Shown here: positions 18,382 through 27,960 of the stretch, one piece after another
How positions within the stretch are numbered: position 1 is the first letter of the stretch
Layout: the number at the start of each line of letters is the position of its first letter
From: an uncultured Collinsella sp.
Lineage (GTDB): Bacteria; Actinomycetota; Coriobacteriia; Coriobacteriales; Coriobacteriaceae
DNA length: 64,000 nucleotides
Assembly: GCA_902464495.1 (NCBI GenBank)
Contig: CABQJK010000005.1
Location: 1 to 64,000 of the forward strand
Direction: 5' to 3'
Position numbers and translations under genes: made by a program
The notes under the pieces: model-generated
Database searches by the model: none
Told to the model about the DNA's origin: nothing
The model's input: the letters and a program-made list of their open reading frames with translations, nothing else

Positions 18382-19287
18382 ATGTCCGATTCCGTTGACA
18401 CGACGGTCGATACGACCTCGTCGCGCGAGCGCATCAAGCGTGCCCTTTCCCACGGCAAGAAGGGCCGCATCAACAAGGACCTGTCCAACAAGATCATGCT
18501 TGGCGTGTTCCGTGCCGCGGCATACATCACCACGCTGGTGCTGGTCGCTATCATTGCCTACGTGGTCATCAACGGCCTGCCACACATCTCGCTCGACTTT
18601 ATCTTCGGTTGGCCCCAGGGCGTCAACGCCGAGGGCGGTATTTGGCCCACGATCGTCTCGACCGTCTATGTGACGGCGCTCGCCATGCTTATCTGCACGC
18701 CGATCGCTGTGCTGGCAGCCGTCTATCTGGCCGAGTACGCCAAGCAGGGCAAGGTCGTCGAGCTCATTCGCTACGCTGCTGACGCTTTGGCCTCGGTGCC
18801 CTCCATCGTTATGGGCCTGTTTGGCTACGCCTTGTTTGTCGAGGCCATGGGCCTGGGCCTTTCGATGGTCTCGGCCGCTCTGGCGCTCGCGCTCTTGATG
18901 CTTCCCATCGTCATGCGCACCACCGAAGAGGCCATTCGCGCCGTCCCGCGCTATATCCGTTGGGGCGCGTACGGCCTGGGCGCCACCAAGTGGCAGGTTG
19001 TCTCCAAGATTGTGCTTCCTTCTGCCTTTGGCCGTATTGCCACGGGCATCGTCCTCGCCATCGGCCGCGCCATTGGCGAGACCGCGGTGGTGCTCTACAC
19101 CATGGGCCAAGCCATCAATCTACCTATTTCGCCGCTCGATTCCGGCCGCCCCATGACGGTTCACCTGTACCTGCTTGCAAACGACGGCATCAACATGAAC
19201 GCAGCCTACGGCACCGCGCTCTTGCTGATGGTGATCATTCTGGCCTTCAACCTGTTTGCGCGCTTCCTGTCGCGCAAGCGTCGCTAG
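18382..19287 (+). CDS. pstA: Phosphate ABC transporter permease PstA
   Basis: Second permease of the Pst complex, 301 residues with six spans. The coupling loop reads RAVPRYIRWGAYGLGATKWQV, again the EAA type. It is similar to PstC in plan and lies 3 bases downstream of it. pstB follows after 12 bases with an AAGGAG ribosome site, so the four transporter genes form one unit. Confidence 0.94.
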   Translation: MSDSVDTTVDTTSSRERIKRALSHGKKGRINKDLSNKIMLGVFRAAAYITTLVLVAIIAYVVINGLPHISLDFIFGWPQGVNAEGGIWPTIVSTVYVTALAMLICTPIAVLAAVYLAEYAKQGKVVELIRYAADALASVPSIVMGLFGYALFVEAMGLGLSMVSAALALALLMLPIVMRTTEEAIRAVPRYIRWGAYGLGATKWQVVSKIVLPSAFGRIATGIVLAIGRAIGETAVVLYTMGQAINLPISPLDSGRPMTVHLYLLANDGINMNAAYGTALLLMVIILAFNLFARFLSRKRR

Positions 19288-19299
19288 TTAAGGAGTCCC

Positions 19300-20103
<804 letters not shown>

Positions 20104-20195
20104 TCGGTGTGACTAGTCCCAAGCCGATCGGACCTGGTCCGGTGCGTATTCACTGTGCGGGCGGCATGACCGCACCCAACTGATTGGAGTGAACC

Positions 20196-21053
20196 ATGCG
20201 CAAACTGTTTTCCCGTCAGCTCGTCGAGGCCCGTCACGAGATGCTGAGCATCTATGAGGCCGTCGATCTGGCCCTCCACGATGCCGTGAAGGCCTATGTG
20301 ACCGACGACCGCAAGCTCGCCACCAAGACCAAGAAGCGCACGCTTTCGATTGACGCGCGCTGCGCCAACCTGGAGGCCGTCTGCTACAACCTGATCGCCA
20401 CGCAGTCACCGGTCGCCTCCGACTTCCGCCTGCTTCAGACGATCATCTACGTCGACTTTAACCTGCAGCGCATGACCGATAAAGTCCGTCAGATCTGCCG
20501 TGCCACGCGTCATATGATCAAGGCCGATATCTCGCTGCCCAAGGAGCTTGTCGGCACGGTCGAGGCCGAGGCTGAGGCCGTCTACCAGGTGCTGGGCTCT
20601 TCGCTTTCTGCGCTCGTCACCAATGATATGTCCATCATCTGCAACCTGGCCGTCGAGGACGAGCCAGTGCACGCCGCCTACGAGAAGTTCTTCCGCACCT
20701 TTAACCGTATGGATACGGGCGACTTTATGGACGACGACAGCAACTATGACGACCTGCGCCGCGCCATCATGGTTTCGCGCTACCTCGATCGCATCGCTTC
20801 GATTTCTATCGATGCCGCTTGCCGTCTGACCTTCCTGTTGACTGGTCAGCGTATGAACGCCGGCGATATCGCCCGTGTGGACGAGGATGAGCTCGAGAGC
20901 ATGCGCGTGCCTTCGGGCGAGGGTGTTATCATGAGGCCCGCCGTCGACGCGCGCTACGTTGCCAAGGTGCCCGTTAACGAGGTCAGCGAGGGTCTTCGCT
21001 ACCTGCTCGATCATCTTGAGGACGAGGACGATGGCGAGGACGACGAGGAGTAA
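20196..21053 (+). CDS. phoU: Phosphate signalling protein PhoU
   Basis: PhoU links the Pst transporter to the phosphate two-component system and restrains the Pho response when phosphate is plentiful. Two repeats of a three-helix bundle are expected; the first contains EAVCYNLIATQSPVASDFR and LQRMTDKVRQI. At 285 residues it is longer than the usual 215-235 because of a C-terminal extension (from about 230) ending in a run of Asp and Glu. An ATTGGAGTGAACC ribosome site precedes the ATG. Last gene of the operon. Confidence 0.92.
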   Translation: MRKLFSRQLVEARHEMLSIYEAVDLALHDAVKAYVTDDRKLATKTKKRTLSIDARCANLEAVCYNLIATQSPVASDFRLLQTIIYVDFNLQRMTDKVRQICRATRHMIKADISLPKELVGTVEAEAEAVYQVLGSSLSALVTNDMSIICNLAVEDEPVHAAYEKFFRTFNRMDTGDFMDDDSNYDDLRRAIMVSRYLDRIASISIDAACRLTFLLTGQRMNAGDIARVDEDELESMRVPSGEGVIMRPAVDARYVAKVPVNEVSEGLRYLLDHLEDEDDGEDDEE

Positions 21054-21090
21054 GTAGCCCCGTTCGTCGAAAGATTGTAAATACCTAAGT

Positions 21091-21122
21091 GAGCGCGGCC
21101 TTGCACATGCGGGGCCGCGCTC
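21091..21122 (+). terminator. Terminator after phoU
   Basis: GAGCGCGGCC at 21091-21100 pairs perfectly with GGCCGCGCTC at 21113-21122, followed by TTGCGTT, a weak T tract. Confidence 0.7.
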
Positions 21123-21172
21123 TTGCGTTAGCATGGGACTACTTGTTTGGCTGTCAGCGGAGGCGATTGGCA

Positions 21173-21910
21173 ATGGATAACTATTTGGACTTGATGCGCG
21201 CTCGCCGCGAGCAGATTCTGGAACGTTTTTATGCGGCGCTTGATCGCGCGGGCCGACCCCATGACGCCGCGCGCCTCATTGCCGTGTCCAAGACCGTTGG
21301 TGTCGATGAGACCGTTGCCGCTATCCAGGCGGGGTATCGCCATTTTGCCGAGAACCGCCCGCAGGAGCTGGTTCGCAAGCTCACGGGTCTGGCGGAGCAT
21401 CCGGAGCTGCCCGAGGTGCGCTTCGATATGATCGGCAACCTGCAGACCAATAAGATCAATGCGGTGCTGGGCTCAGCCGAGCTGATTCACTCGGTGGGTT
21501 CGCTGCATCTGGCACAGGCGATCTCGAGCCGTGCTGTCCGCAAGATTGAGGCAGACGACCTCGCCGGCCCCCAGCGCGTGCTCATTGAGGTCAATGTGAG
21601 TGGTGAGGAGTCGAAGGGAGGCTTTTCGCCTGATGAGATTCGCGCCGCCGCGGGTGAGCTTGCGGAGCTCGAGGGAATTTGCGTGCAGGGGCTTATGACT
21701 ATGGCGCCCCGGGGGAATAAGGATGTGGCACGCCGCACCTTTTCGGGGCTTCGTGAGCTGAGGGATGAGCTGGAGGCGGCGCATCCCGATTTGAACCTGC
21801 CTGAGCTTTCCTGCGGCATGAGCGAGGACTTTGAGCCTGCCCTTGAGGAGGGCTCTACGCTCGTTCGCCTGGGCAGGGTAGTATTTAGCCCGGAGTTTGC
21901 AGTAAAATAA
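21173..21910 (+). CDS. yggS: PLP-binding protein YggS/PLPBP family
   Basis: Single-domain alanine-racemase-fold protein involved in pyridoxal phosphate homeostasis, with no known catalytic activity. LIAVSKT holds the PLP lysine; HFAENRPQEL, IGNLQTNK and the late LSCGMSEDFEPALEEGST are family blocks. The ATG at 21173 follows GCGGAGG; longer in-frame starts would run through the upstream terminator. This gives 245 residues. In many Gram-positive bacteria yggS sits beside sepF, yggT and divIVA, exactly as here. Confidence 0.93.
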   Translation: MDNYLDLMRARREQILERFYAALDRAGRPHDAARLIAVSKTVGVDETVAAIQAGYRHFAENRPQELVRKLTGLAEHPELPEVRFDMIGNLQTNKINAVLGSAELIHSVGSLHLAQAISSRAVRKIEADDLAGPQRVLIEVNVSGEESKGGFSPDEIRAAAGELAELEGICVQGLMTMAPRGNKDVARRTFSGLRELRDELEAAHPDLNLPELSCGMSEDFEPALEEGSTLVRLGRVVFSPEFAVK

Positions 21911-21970
21911 GGCTCTGAAGTGCGCACTGATTATCGGGGCGCCTGCACTAAACCGCGAGAGGACACAACC

Positions 21971-22693
21971 ATGGGCTTCCTTGACGAGATTAAAAATAAG
22001 ATGCACCTGGGCGGCCAGCAGGGTTACGACCAGGGTTATGGCCAGGACGACGACTACGGCTACGATGACGGCTATGACGATAGTTATCAGGGCAACGGCT
22101 ACAGCGGTGCTTCGGGCGAGGGCTTCTACACTCAAGACGAGCCGAGCAACGGCCTGCTTGGTCAGACGCGCCGCGGTGAAGCTGAGTCGGTTGCCGTGTA
22201 TACGCGCTCCGGTCAGCTGGTCGGCGATGACTCCCGCCACGCCACGACGTATAACCCGCCTTCGCGCTCGCAGGACAGTGTTGCGAGCGGTTATCGTCCT
22301 GGTGCCTATGACACGCCGTCGAGCTACGCCGAGAACACCCGCGCCCGTGCCGCCGCTGCGCCTGCGCCTGCACCGAGCGATGCCTCGGCCTATGCGAGCA
22401 ATATCATCAACGCCACACCGCAGCTGCCGGCCTATGTCCTGCGCCCCGAGAGCTATGACGACGTGGAGACCGTGGTGCGCCGCGTTCGCACCAAGCAGCC
22501 TGTCGCACTGATTTTTGTGGGCGTACGCACCGAAGTTGCTAAGCGCGTCTTGGACTTCTCTTACGGCTTTGCCTGCGGTCTGGGTGCCACGGTCAAGGAG
22601 GTGGGCGACCGCGTGTTCATGGTGCTGCCCGCCGGCTGCGAGGTCAAAGATTCCGATCTCAAGAAGCTTCGTGCCGACGGCTACCTTAAGTAA
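21971..22693 (+). CDS. sepF: Z-ring anchor SepF
   Basis: SepF binds membrane and the FtsZ tail, replacing FtsA in many actinobacteria. The N-terminus MGFLDEIKNK fits the membrane-targeting helix. A long Gly/Tyr/Asp-rich disordered linker (about 15-140) follows, and the C-terminal SepF domain begins VLRPESYDDVETVV and includes RVLDFSYGFACGL and DRVFMVLPAG. The ATG at 21971 has GCGAGAGGACACAACC upstream; an in-frame GTG at 21920 is less likely. Length 240 residues. Confidence 0.92.
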   Translation: MGFLDEIKNKMHLGGQQGYDQGYGQDDDYGYDDGYDDSYQGNGYSGASGEGFYTQDEPSNGLLGQTRRGEAESVAVYTRSGQLVGDDSRHATTYNPPSRSQDSVASGYRPGAYDTPSSYAENTRARAAAAPAPAPSDASAYASNIINATPQLPAYVLRPESYDDVETVVRRVRTKQPVALIFVGVRTEVAKRVLDFSYGFACGLGATVKEVGDRVFMVLPAGCEVKDSDLKKLRADGYLK

Positions 22694-22714
22694 AGACAAG
22701 ACGAGGAGATTCCC

Positions 22715-22996
22715 ATCAACATCTACACTATCGTCCAGCTGGTCAACACGCTGTTCAACTTCTATTCCACGCTCATTGTCGTCTACTGCTTTATGACGTG
22801 GATTCCCATGAAGCAGGGTGGTTTGCTTCAGGATATTGCTGCGGTGCTCGATAGCGTGTGCGGTCCGTGGCTCAACCTGTTCCGTCGTTTCATCCCGCCG
22901 ATGGGCGGTATCGATTTTTCGCCGGTCGTTGCGATTATTGCGTTGCAGTTGGTGCAGAGGCTGGTTCTGCAGCTTCTTATAGGTATACTCGTATAG
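22715..22996 (+). CDS. YggT-family membrane protein, apparent ATC start
   Basis: Small two-span membrane protein of the YggT family, found next to sepF and divIVA; precise role unclear. The familiar family core FMTWIPMKQGG and the second span (PVVAIIALQLVQRLV) are clear. The first in-frame ATG, at 22793, would delete the first membrane span. Reading upstream restores that span (NTLFNFYSTLIVVYCF) and leads to ATC at 22715, which sits 6 bases after GAGGAG (22703-22708). No ATG, GTG or TTG lies between the ribosome site and 22793 in frame. From ATC the protein is 93 residues, the normal family size. Either a non-standard initiator or a base error. Confidence 0.75.
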   Translation: MNIYTIVQLVNTLFNFYSTLIVVYCFMTWIPMKQGGLLQDIAAVLDSVCGPWLNLFRRFIPPMGGIDFSPVVAIIALQLVQRLVLQLLIGILV

Positions 22997-23057
22997 AACT
23001 GACTTAGTAACTTACGTCGGGCGTGTAGCGCCGAGGCGATGAAAAAGGAGACTTGTT

Positions 23058-23732
23058 ATGGCTATTACCCCTGCAGACATCCAGGCTCAGACTTTCTCTG
23101 AGGCCAAGCGTGGCTACGATCCCGCCGAGGTCGACGTCTTCTTGGAGACGCTGTCCTCCGAGGTTGACGCTATGCTCGCTAAGATCGTCGACCTTAAGGG
23201 TCGCCTGACTGCTACCGAGCAGCAGCTTGCCGATGCGCAGGCTCAGCTTGCCCAGGCTCAGGATGCCACCGCCCAAGCCGTTCCTGCCGCCCCCGTGGCT
23301 GCTCCCGCCCCTGACTTCTCCGCTCAGGAGCGCCAGATTTCCGCTGCCCTGATCGCTGCCCAGCAGACCGCTGAGACCATCGTCAACGATGCCAACGAGA
23401 ACGCTGAGCGTATCCGCAACGAGGCTGACGCTAAGGCACGCGAGGTTATCCGCCAGGCTCTGACCGAGAAGCAGGCCGAGCTCGAGGAAATCGATCGTCT
23501 CAAGGCTTCCCGCGAGGAGTTCAAGGCCGAGTACCTCAAGCTCATCCAGCACTTCATGGACGATGCCCAGAACTCCTTCCCGGCCGACCTCATGGCCTCC
23601 ACGCCGGTCGGTTCTGCCGCTTCTCCTGCGGTGACTGTTCCCGCCGAGCCGCTGCCCGTCGCTGACCCGGTTGTCCCCGTGGCCGATCCCTTCGCCCCGA
23701 TCGACAACTTTGCCGCCGACGACCTGGACTAG
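23058..23732 (+). CDS. divIVA: DivIVA-family protein
   Basis: Coiled-coil protein that binds curved membrane at poles and septa and organises growth and division in Gram-positive bacteria. The N-terminal lipid-binding domain is typical: ITPADIQAQTFSEAKRGYDP then AEVDVFLETL. Coiled-coil regions cover about 30-75 and 100-180, separated by an Ala/Pro-rich linker, and the end is a low-complexity Pro/Val/Ala tail. 224 residues. AAAAAGGAGACTTGTT precedes the ATG. Closes the division block, followed by a terminator. Confidence 0.93.
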   Translation: MAITPADIQAQTFSEAKRGYDPAEVDVFLETLSSEVDAMLAKIVDLKGRLTATEQQLADAQAQLAQAQDATAQAVPAAPVAAPAPDFSAQERQISAALIAAQQTAETIVNDANENAERIRNEADAKAREVIRQALTEKQAELEEIDRLKASREEFKAEYLKLIQHFMDDAQNSFPADLMASTPVGSAASPAVTVPAEPLPVADPVVPVADPFAPIDNFAADDLD

Positions 23733-23762
23733 CATCAGAGCTACAATCTAGTGTCCTTAAGA

Positions 23763-23790
23763 GGAGCTCGCACCTGCGGGCTCCTTTTTT
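23763..23790 (+). terminator. Terminator after divIVA
   Basis: GGAGCTCGC at 23763-23771 pairs with GCGGGCTCC at 23776-23784 around ACCT, then six T residues. Confidence 0.92.
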
Positions 23791-23811
23791 GTGGCTGTAT
23801 ACGGGTTGGGA

Positions 23812-23854
23812 AACAAAACGCCGAGCTCTGCATGCGATAGGACAGAACTCGGCG
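23812..23854 (-). terminator. Terminator of the nitroreductase gene
   Basis: CGCCGAG with TCTG at 23819-23830 pairs with CAGA and CTCGGCG at 23843-23854, leaving one unpaired base per arm. On the minus strand it is followed by TTTTG. It lies 43 bases beyond the nitroreductase stop. Confidence 0.7.
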
Positions 23855-23897
23855 AAGGGCGCGTGGTAAAAGGTAGTTTTTAAGGTATGTCTAAAAA

Positions 23898-24428
23898 CTA
23901 CTTGAGGAGGAAGTTGGAGAGGGGAATAGTGCGGGCCTCGCGATGCTCGGGATCGGCGATGTGGTCGGCGGGATAGCCACAGACGAGCATGTGATAGGGA
24001 TAGACGCCCTTGGGCAGATTGAACTGCTCCTGTGCCACCTCAGGCTTAAAATGGCATACCCAGCACGTTCCCAGGCCCTGCTCGGTGGCCTCCATCATCA
24101 TCTGGTCGCACACGATGGACGTATCGATTTCACTGGAATTCATCTGGTCATACGGGCGCACCCAAGCATCATCGGTAACGCTGCAAATAAGGAAGACAAG
24201 CGGAGCTCCAAAGATAGACCCATCACGAGCAAACCGAGGCTGACAAGCAGCAGCCTTCTCCAACAGCTCAGGCGTATCCAGCACCATCACACGGGCTGGA
24301 TGATTATTACAAGCAGAAGGAGCAATCCGCCCCGCCTCAACAATGGCATCCACTACCGACTGCTCAACAGAACGATTCTCAAACTCGCGACAAGAATACC
24401 GACCACGAGCCAGATCCAAATAAGACAT
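23898..24428 (-). CDS. Nitroreductase-family flavoprotein
   Basis: FMN-dependent nitroreductase-fold protein of about 176 residues; substrate unknown. The N-terminus (LARGRYSCREFENRSV) is the usual Arg/Ser FMN-phosphate contact region, SACNNHPAR is the second FMN segment, and the GLGTCWVCHFKPE block is characteristic. The start at 24428 follows AGGAGG in the correct spacing; the upstream extension in the same frame is hydrophobic and lacks a ribosome site. Single-gene transcript on the minus strand with its own terminator. Confidence 0.88.
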   Translation of the reverse strand: MSYLDLARGRYSCREFENRSVEQSVVDAIVEAGRIAPSACNNHPARVMVLDTPELLEKAAACQPRFARDGSIFGAPLVFLICSVTDDAWVRPYDQMNSSEIDTSIVCDQMMMEATEQGLGTCWVCHFKPEVAQEQFNLPKGVYPYHMLVCGYPADHIADPEHREARTIPLSNFLLK

Positions 24429-24611
24429 ACAAGCCCTCCTAAAATTAAAAATCAAACAAACCAAAAGTAACCCAAAGAGTACCCAAAGCAGCAATCAGCC
24501 AAACGCTCATCAAGGGCCAAAGTGTCCGAACGGGTACCATAGGTCCCTTCAGCCAAACCCCCATTGCGCTAAATCTATCAGCCAAAGTTCCCAATGGTGG
24601 TGCATAAGGGA

Positions 24612-24690
24612 GCGGGCCCGGCCACTAATAACCTTTTGAACGACTCTGCTTGCAGCCGGAGTGAAAAAGGTTATTAGTGGCCGGGCCCGC
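24612..24690. repeat. Perfect 26-bp inverted repeat in the nitroreductase/DUF47 gap
   Basis: The arm at 24612-24637 is the exact reverse complement of 24665-24690, with a 27-base loop. Each arm is GC-rich outside (GCGGGCCCGGCC) and AT-rich inside (ACTAATAACCTTTT). It starts 25 bases beyond the DUF47 stop, so it could end that transcript, but no T run follows. The rest of 24429-24714 shows nothing else recognisable. Confidence 0.8.
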
Positions 24691-24714
24691 GACCGGTGGG
24701 ACATGTACCCCCAA

Positions 24715-25338
24715 TTAACTGTTCTTCATGACAATCGAATCCACGACATCGGCCACATTCTCGCAGCAGTCGGCGCAGTACTCCAGGAAGGCGTACACGT
24801 CACGCCAAGCGATGACCTCGAGCGGGTCCTTGCCGTTAACGTGCAGGTTACGCATGGCGTTGATATAGAGCTCGTCGGCCTCGGACTCGATGGTGTTGAT
24901 CTGGATGACGAGCTCGCGCAGCGTTTTGGACTTGCGGTAGTTAGGCAGCTCGACCATCAGGTCTTTCATGGCGCGGCAGGCGTCGGTCACCTTGTGGGCG
25001 ATCACGATGGCATCGGGATGGATGCTCTGGATGTTGGTGAAGTAGACGCGCTGCACGACGCCCTCGATGCGGTCGAGCACGGTGTCGAGCGAGCAGCTCA
25101 TCAGGTCCAGATCCTCGCGCTCAAGCGGGGTGATAAAGGCGGTGAGCAGGGCGTCCTCAAGCTCATGGTGCTTCTTGTCGGCCGCATGCTCGATCGCATG
25201 CATCTTGTCGAGCATATCGTGAATCTTTGCGGGATCGAAGTTCTCGAAAATCTTGGTAAGCAGCTCGGCGGCCTGGACGGCGAGGTCGGCGCAGGCGACG
25301 TAGTTGTCAAAGTAGAACGAATCGGGTTTCTTTGCCAT
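24715..25338 (-). CDS. DUF47 phosphate-transport accessory protein
   Basis: PhoU-like helical protein (DUF47, 207 residues) normally encoded with PiT-type phosphate carriers and thought to regulate them. Typical segments are HDMLDKMHAIEHAADKKHHE, FITPLEREDLDLMS and INTIESEADELY, with conserved acidic and His residues for metal binding. It lies 67 bases downstream of the PiT gene on the same strand; GAAAGGACCCACTC precedes the ATG. Confidence 0.9.
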   Translation of the reverse strand: MAKKPDSFYFDNYVACADLAVQAAELLTKIFENFDPAKIHDMLDKMHAIEHAADKKHHELEDALLTAFITPLEREDLDLMSCSLDTVLDRIEGVVQRVYFTNIQSIHPDAIVIAHKVTDACRAMKDLMVELPNYRKSKTLRELVIQINTIESEADELYINAMRNLHVNGKDPLEVIAWRDVYAFLEYCADCCENVADVVDSIVMKNS

Positions 25339-25405
25339 GAGTGGGTCCTTTCGAGGCGAAGACGGGTGGGCGAGGTGTTACGGTCCGGATGGACGTTCGG
25401 TTTGA

Positions 25406-26455
25406 CTAGATGAACATCATGAACAGCTTGGCCATGACAAAGCTGATGAGTCCGCAGGCGGGGAAGGTGAAGAACCAGGTGAACATCATGTCCTTGACGA
25501 CGCCGAAGTTGATGGCCGAGAGGCGTTTGACGGCACCGACGCCCATGATGGCGCAGGTCTTGATGTGCGTGGAGGACACGGGGATGCCGGTAAGGGTGGC
25601 AAGCAGCAGGTTCGCGGCGCCCGCCAGGTCGGCGGAGAAGCCCTGGTACTTTTCGAGCTTGACCATGCTCTGGCCAACGGACTTGATGATGCGCTCGCCG
25701 CCCACGCTGGTGCCGATGCCCATGGTGGCCGAGCATAGCAGCATAATCCAGATGGGGATGCCGGCATCGCCGACGCTCGTCTGGCCGCTGGCAAAGGCCA
25801 CGCCTAAAAAGAGCACGCCGATGAACTTCTGTCCATCCTGCGCGCCGTGCATAAAGCTCATGGCCGCAGCGCTCGCGATCTGAGCGTATTTAAAGAAGAC
25901 ATTGGCACGTCGCCTGTTGGCGGCGGCGAAAAGAATCGAGACGAGCTTGCACAGGACCCAGCCCATGACAAAGCCCAGGCCGATGGAGAGCGCCAGGCCG
26001 TAGATGACCTTCATCCACTCGTGGACGTTGACGCTGCTCGCACCGCCGAGGGCGATGGCGGCACCGGTCAGGCCGGCGATAAGGCTGTGGCTTTGCGAGG
26101 TGGGGATGCCAAAACGCGACGCTGTGGCGCCGTAGACGACGATGGAGAACAGCGCCGCGCACAGGCAGGCGAGCGCCATGGTACTGTTTCCGCCAAAGTC
26201 GACAATATGGGAGATGGTGTTGGCGACGCTCGCGTTAAAGTGCGTCATGATGAGCACGCCGAGGAAGTTGAATGCGGCACTCATGAGAATGGCGGCGCGG
26301 GCGGGCATGCAACGCGTAGTGACGCAGGTCGCGATGGCGTTGGGTGCGTCGGTCCATCCATTGACGAAGATGGCGCCGAGCGCGAGGATCACGGTGACGG
26401 CAAGGACTGGGTTCGACACAAGTTGGCCGAGGAAGGTTGAGAACGTTACGTCCAT
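25406..26455 (-). CDS. PiT-family inorganic phosphate transporter
   Basis: Low-affinity phosphate carrier driven by ions, an alternative to the Pst system at 16-20 kb. 349 residues with about ten spans. The duplicated PiT signature is visible: GWTDAPNAIATCVTTR near the N-terminus and FMHGAQDGQKFIGV in the second half, plus GIPVSSTHIKTCAIMG. The last span ends almost at the C-terminus. A perfect AGGAGGTG ribosome site lies farther upstream, at 26511-26518, in front of a three-codon ORF rather than this start, which itself has only a weak site. Confidence 0.92.
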   Translation of the reverse strand: MDVTFSTFLGQLVSNPVLAVTVILALGAIFVNGWTDAPNAIATCVTTRCMPARAAILMSAAFNFLGVLIMTHFNASVANTISHIVDFGGNSTMALACLCAALFSIVVYGATASRFGIPTSQSHSLIAGLTGAAIALGGASSVNVHEWMKVIYGLALSIGLGFVMGWVLCKLVSILFAAANRRRANVFFKYAQIASAAAMSFMHGAQDGQKFIGVLFLGVAFASGQTSVGDAGIPIWIMLLCSATMGIGTSVGGERIIKSVGQSMVKLEKYQGFSADLAGAANLLLATLTGIPVSSTHIKTCAIMGVGAVKRLSAINFGVVKDMMFTWFFTFPACGLISFVMAKLFMMFI

Positions 26456-26705
26456 ATATGGGCTTTCTCGAAGTTTGCAGGCACGTTACAAAAACATGAT
26501 AAATCGTATCACCTCCTGCGGGTTTCTTTACCGAGTTCTGATGGGAGCAGTGAATTTTTTGGCACTAAAATTGAATATTATCCCTGTTGACCGCGGGTGT
26601 TCTTTTTGCTAACACGCCATGCGGACACATGCAATCGCTCCGACACCCCAAAACCACAGCCTGTTCGCTTTACAACATGCAAACATGCGTTCGATAATAG
26701 GAGGC

Positions 26706-27044
26706 ATGGAATATCGACAGACAGATGGCAAAACTCGGCGCGTGCACAAGCAGTATGTGGACGTCGTGGCTCGCATCCTCGCGGGCGGACAGGTCGTGCC
26801 GGTCACCGTCTGCTGGGTCGACGGTCGCTGCTTTACGATTGACGAGATTGTCTCGTCCACCGGTTTTGGCCTGACGGTTCACGGCATTCGTACGGCGACT
26901 TATAAGGTTCGTTTTGGCGGGCACGCGACTGAGTTGTATCTGGAGGACCAGACGCGCGAGCGGGCGGACGGCTCGCAGGCACACGTGATGCGTTGGTGGG
27001 TGTGGGCGTTCGACCGAACACTCGAGAGCGAGCGCCGCAGGTAA
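26706..27044 (+). CDS. Hypothetical protein, unrecognised
   Basis: A 112-residue protein I do not recognise. The sequence alternates short hydrophobic strands (VVPVTVCWVDGRCFTIDEIV, TATYKVRFGG) and ends in a Trp-rich stretch (MRWWVWAFD), suggesting a small beta-sheet fold. No signal peptide or membrane span. The start is doubtful: ATG at 26706 is only 1 base after AGGAGG, and ATG at 26685 has no ribosome site. Codon use matches its neighbours. It precedes the BI-1 gene by 80 bases on the same strand. Confidence 0.6.
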   Translation: MEYRQTDGKTRRVHKQYVDVVARILAGGQVVPVTVCWVDGRCFTIDEIVSSTGFGLTVHGIRTATYKVRFGGHATELYLEDQTRERADGSQAHVMRWWVWAFDRTLESERRR

Positions 27045-27124
27045 GAACGCGTGGCGTTCGGGTACAATGGCAGGAAACTTGTCAGCTACGGCGCCGTCGC
27101 GGTGCTTTTTGAAAGGACGAAATT

Positions 27125-27820
27125 ATGAACGATATCCAGGGCTATCAGAATGGCCCCATCGAGACCGGCGCAAGCCGTGCCAAGGAGATGTCGCCGCGCG
27201 CGTACAACCTTGTCATGTCTGCTCTGATCTTTTTGGGCTTTTGCGCCATGGGCGCCGGCGCCTACTTTACGAGCACCATGTCGTTTGCGCGCATGATGAT
27301 GAGCGGCGCCGCTTTGCCGCTGGTCTTTGGCTCATTTATTTTGACCATCGTCGGCATGGTCATGATGTCGGCTGCTGCCAGCAAACAGTCCGTGGGCCTG
27401 TCACTCGTGGGCTACGTGGTCTTTGCGAGCACCTTTGGCCTGACGGCGTCGTTTGGTCTTGCCAACTACGACCTGCCTACCATTAACACCGCCTTTATCG
27501 CCACGGCCGCCATCACCTTTGTCTTTGGTGCGCTGGGCGTGACCTTCCCCAAGTTCTTCCAGCGCGTGTATGGCATTGGTTTTGGCATCCTGCTTGCCAC
27601 GATTCTGGTCGAGATCGTGCTGATGTTCATGGGCGTTTCGCAGTCCATCACCGACCTGATCGTGATCGTGGTGTTCGCCGGCTTCATCGGCTACGACACC
27701 TATGTGGCAACGACGGTGCCGCCCACGCTGCCCAACGCCGTGCTCATGGCATCCAACCTGTTCGTGGACATCATCAACGTGTTCCTGCGCATTCTGAACA
27801 TCCTCGGCCGTCGCGATTAA
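27125..27820 (+). CDS. Bax inhibitor-1 (BI-1/YccA) family membrane protein
   Basis: Seven-span membrane protein of the BI-1/YccA family (231 residues), related to calcium-leak channels and, in E. coli, to FtsH modulators; its role here is unknown. The family end is clear: GFIGYDTYVA in the sixth span region and LFVDIINVFLRILNILGRRD at the C-terminus, with the Asp residues that form the pH sensor. GAAAGGACGAAATT precedes the ATG. A UUCG-loop terminator follows. Confidence 0.9.
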   Translation: MNDIQGYQNGPIETGASRAKEMSPRAYNLVMSALIFLGFCAMGAGAYFTSTMSFARMMMSGAALPLVFGSFILTIVGMVMMSAAASKQSVGLSLVGYVVFASTFGLTASFGLANYDLPTINTAFIATAAITFVFGALGVTFPKFFQRVYGIGFGILLATILVEIVLMFMGVSQSITDLIVIVVFAGFIGYDTYVATTVPPTLPNAVLMASNLFVDIINVFLRILNILGRRD

Positions 27821-27869
27821 AGCGCGGCATTGCGATGCTTCCTGCCGGACACGGTAAAACGATGCGAAA

Positions 27870-27895
27870 GGCGGTCCTTCGGGGCCGTCTTTTTT
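27870..27895 (+). terminator. Terminator after the BI-1 gene
   Basis: GGCGGTCC at 27870-27877 and GGGCCGTC at 27882-27889 pair, with G-U steps, around a TTCG tetraloop, then six T residues. Confidence 0.92.
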
Positions 27896-27960
27896 GTGCG
27901 CGGCGGGGTATCATGGATGGGAAAAGCCGATAGCGGCAGCGACAGGAAAGGTGGCCACGT

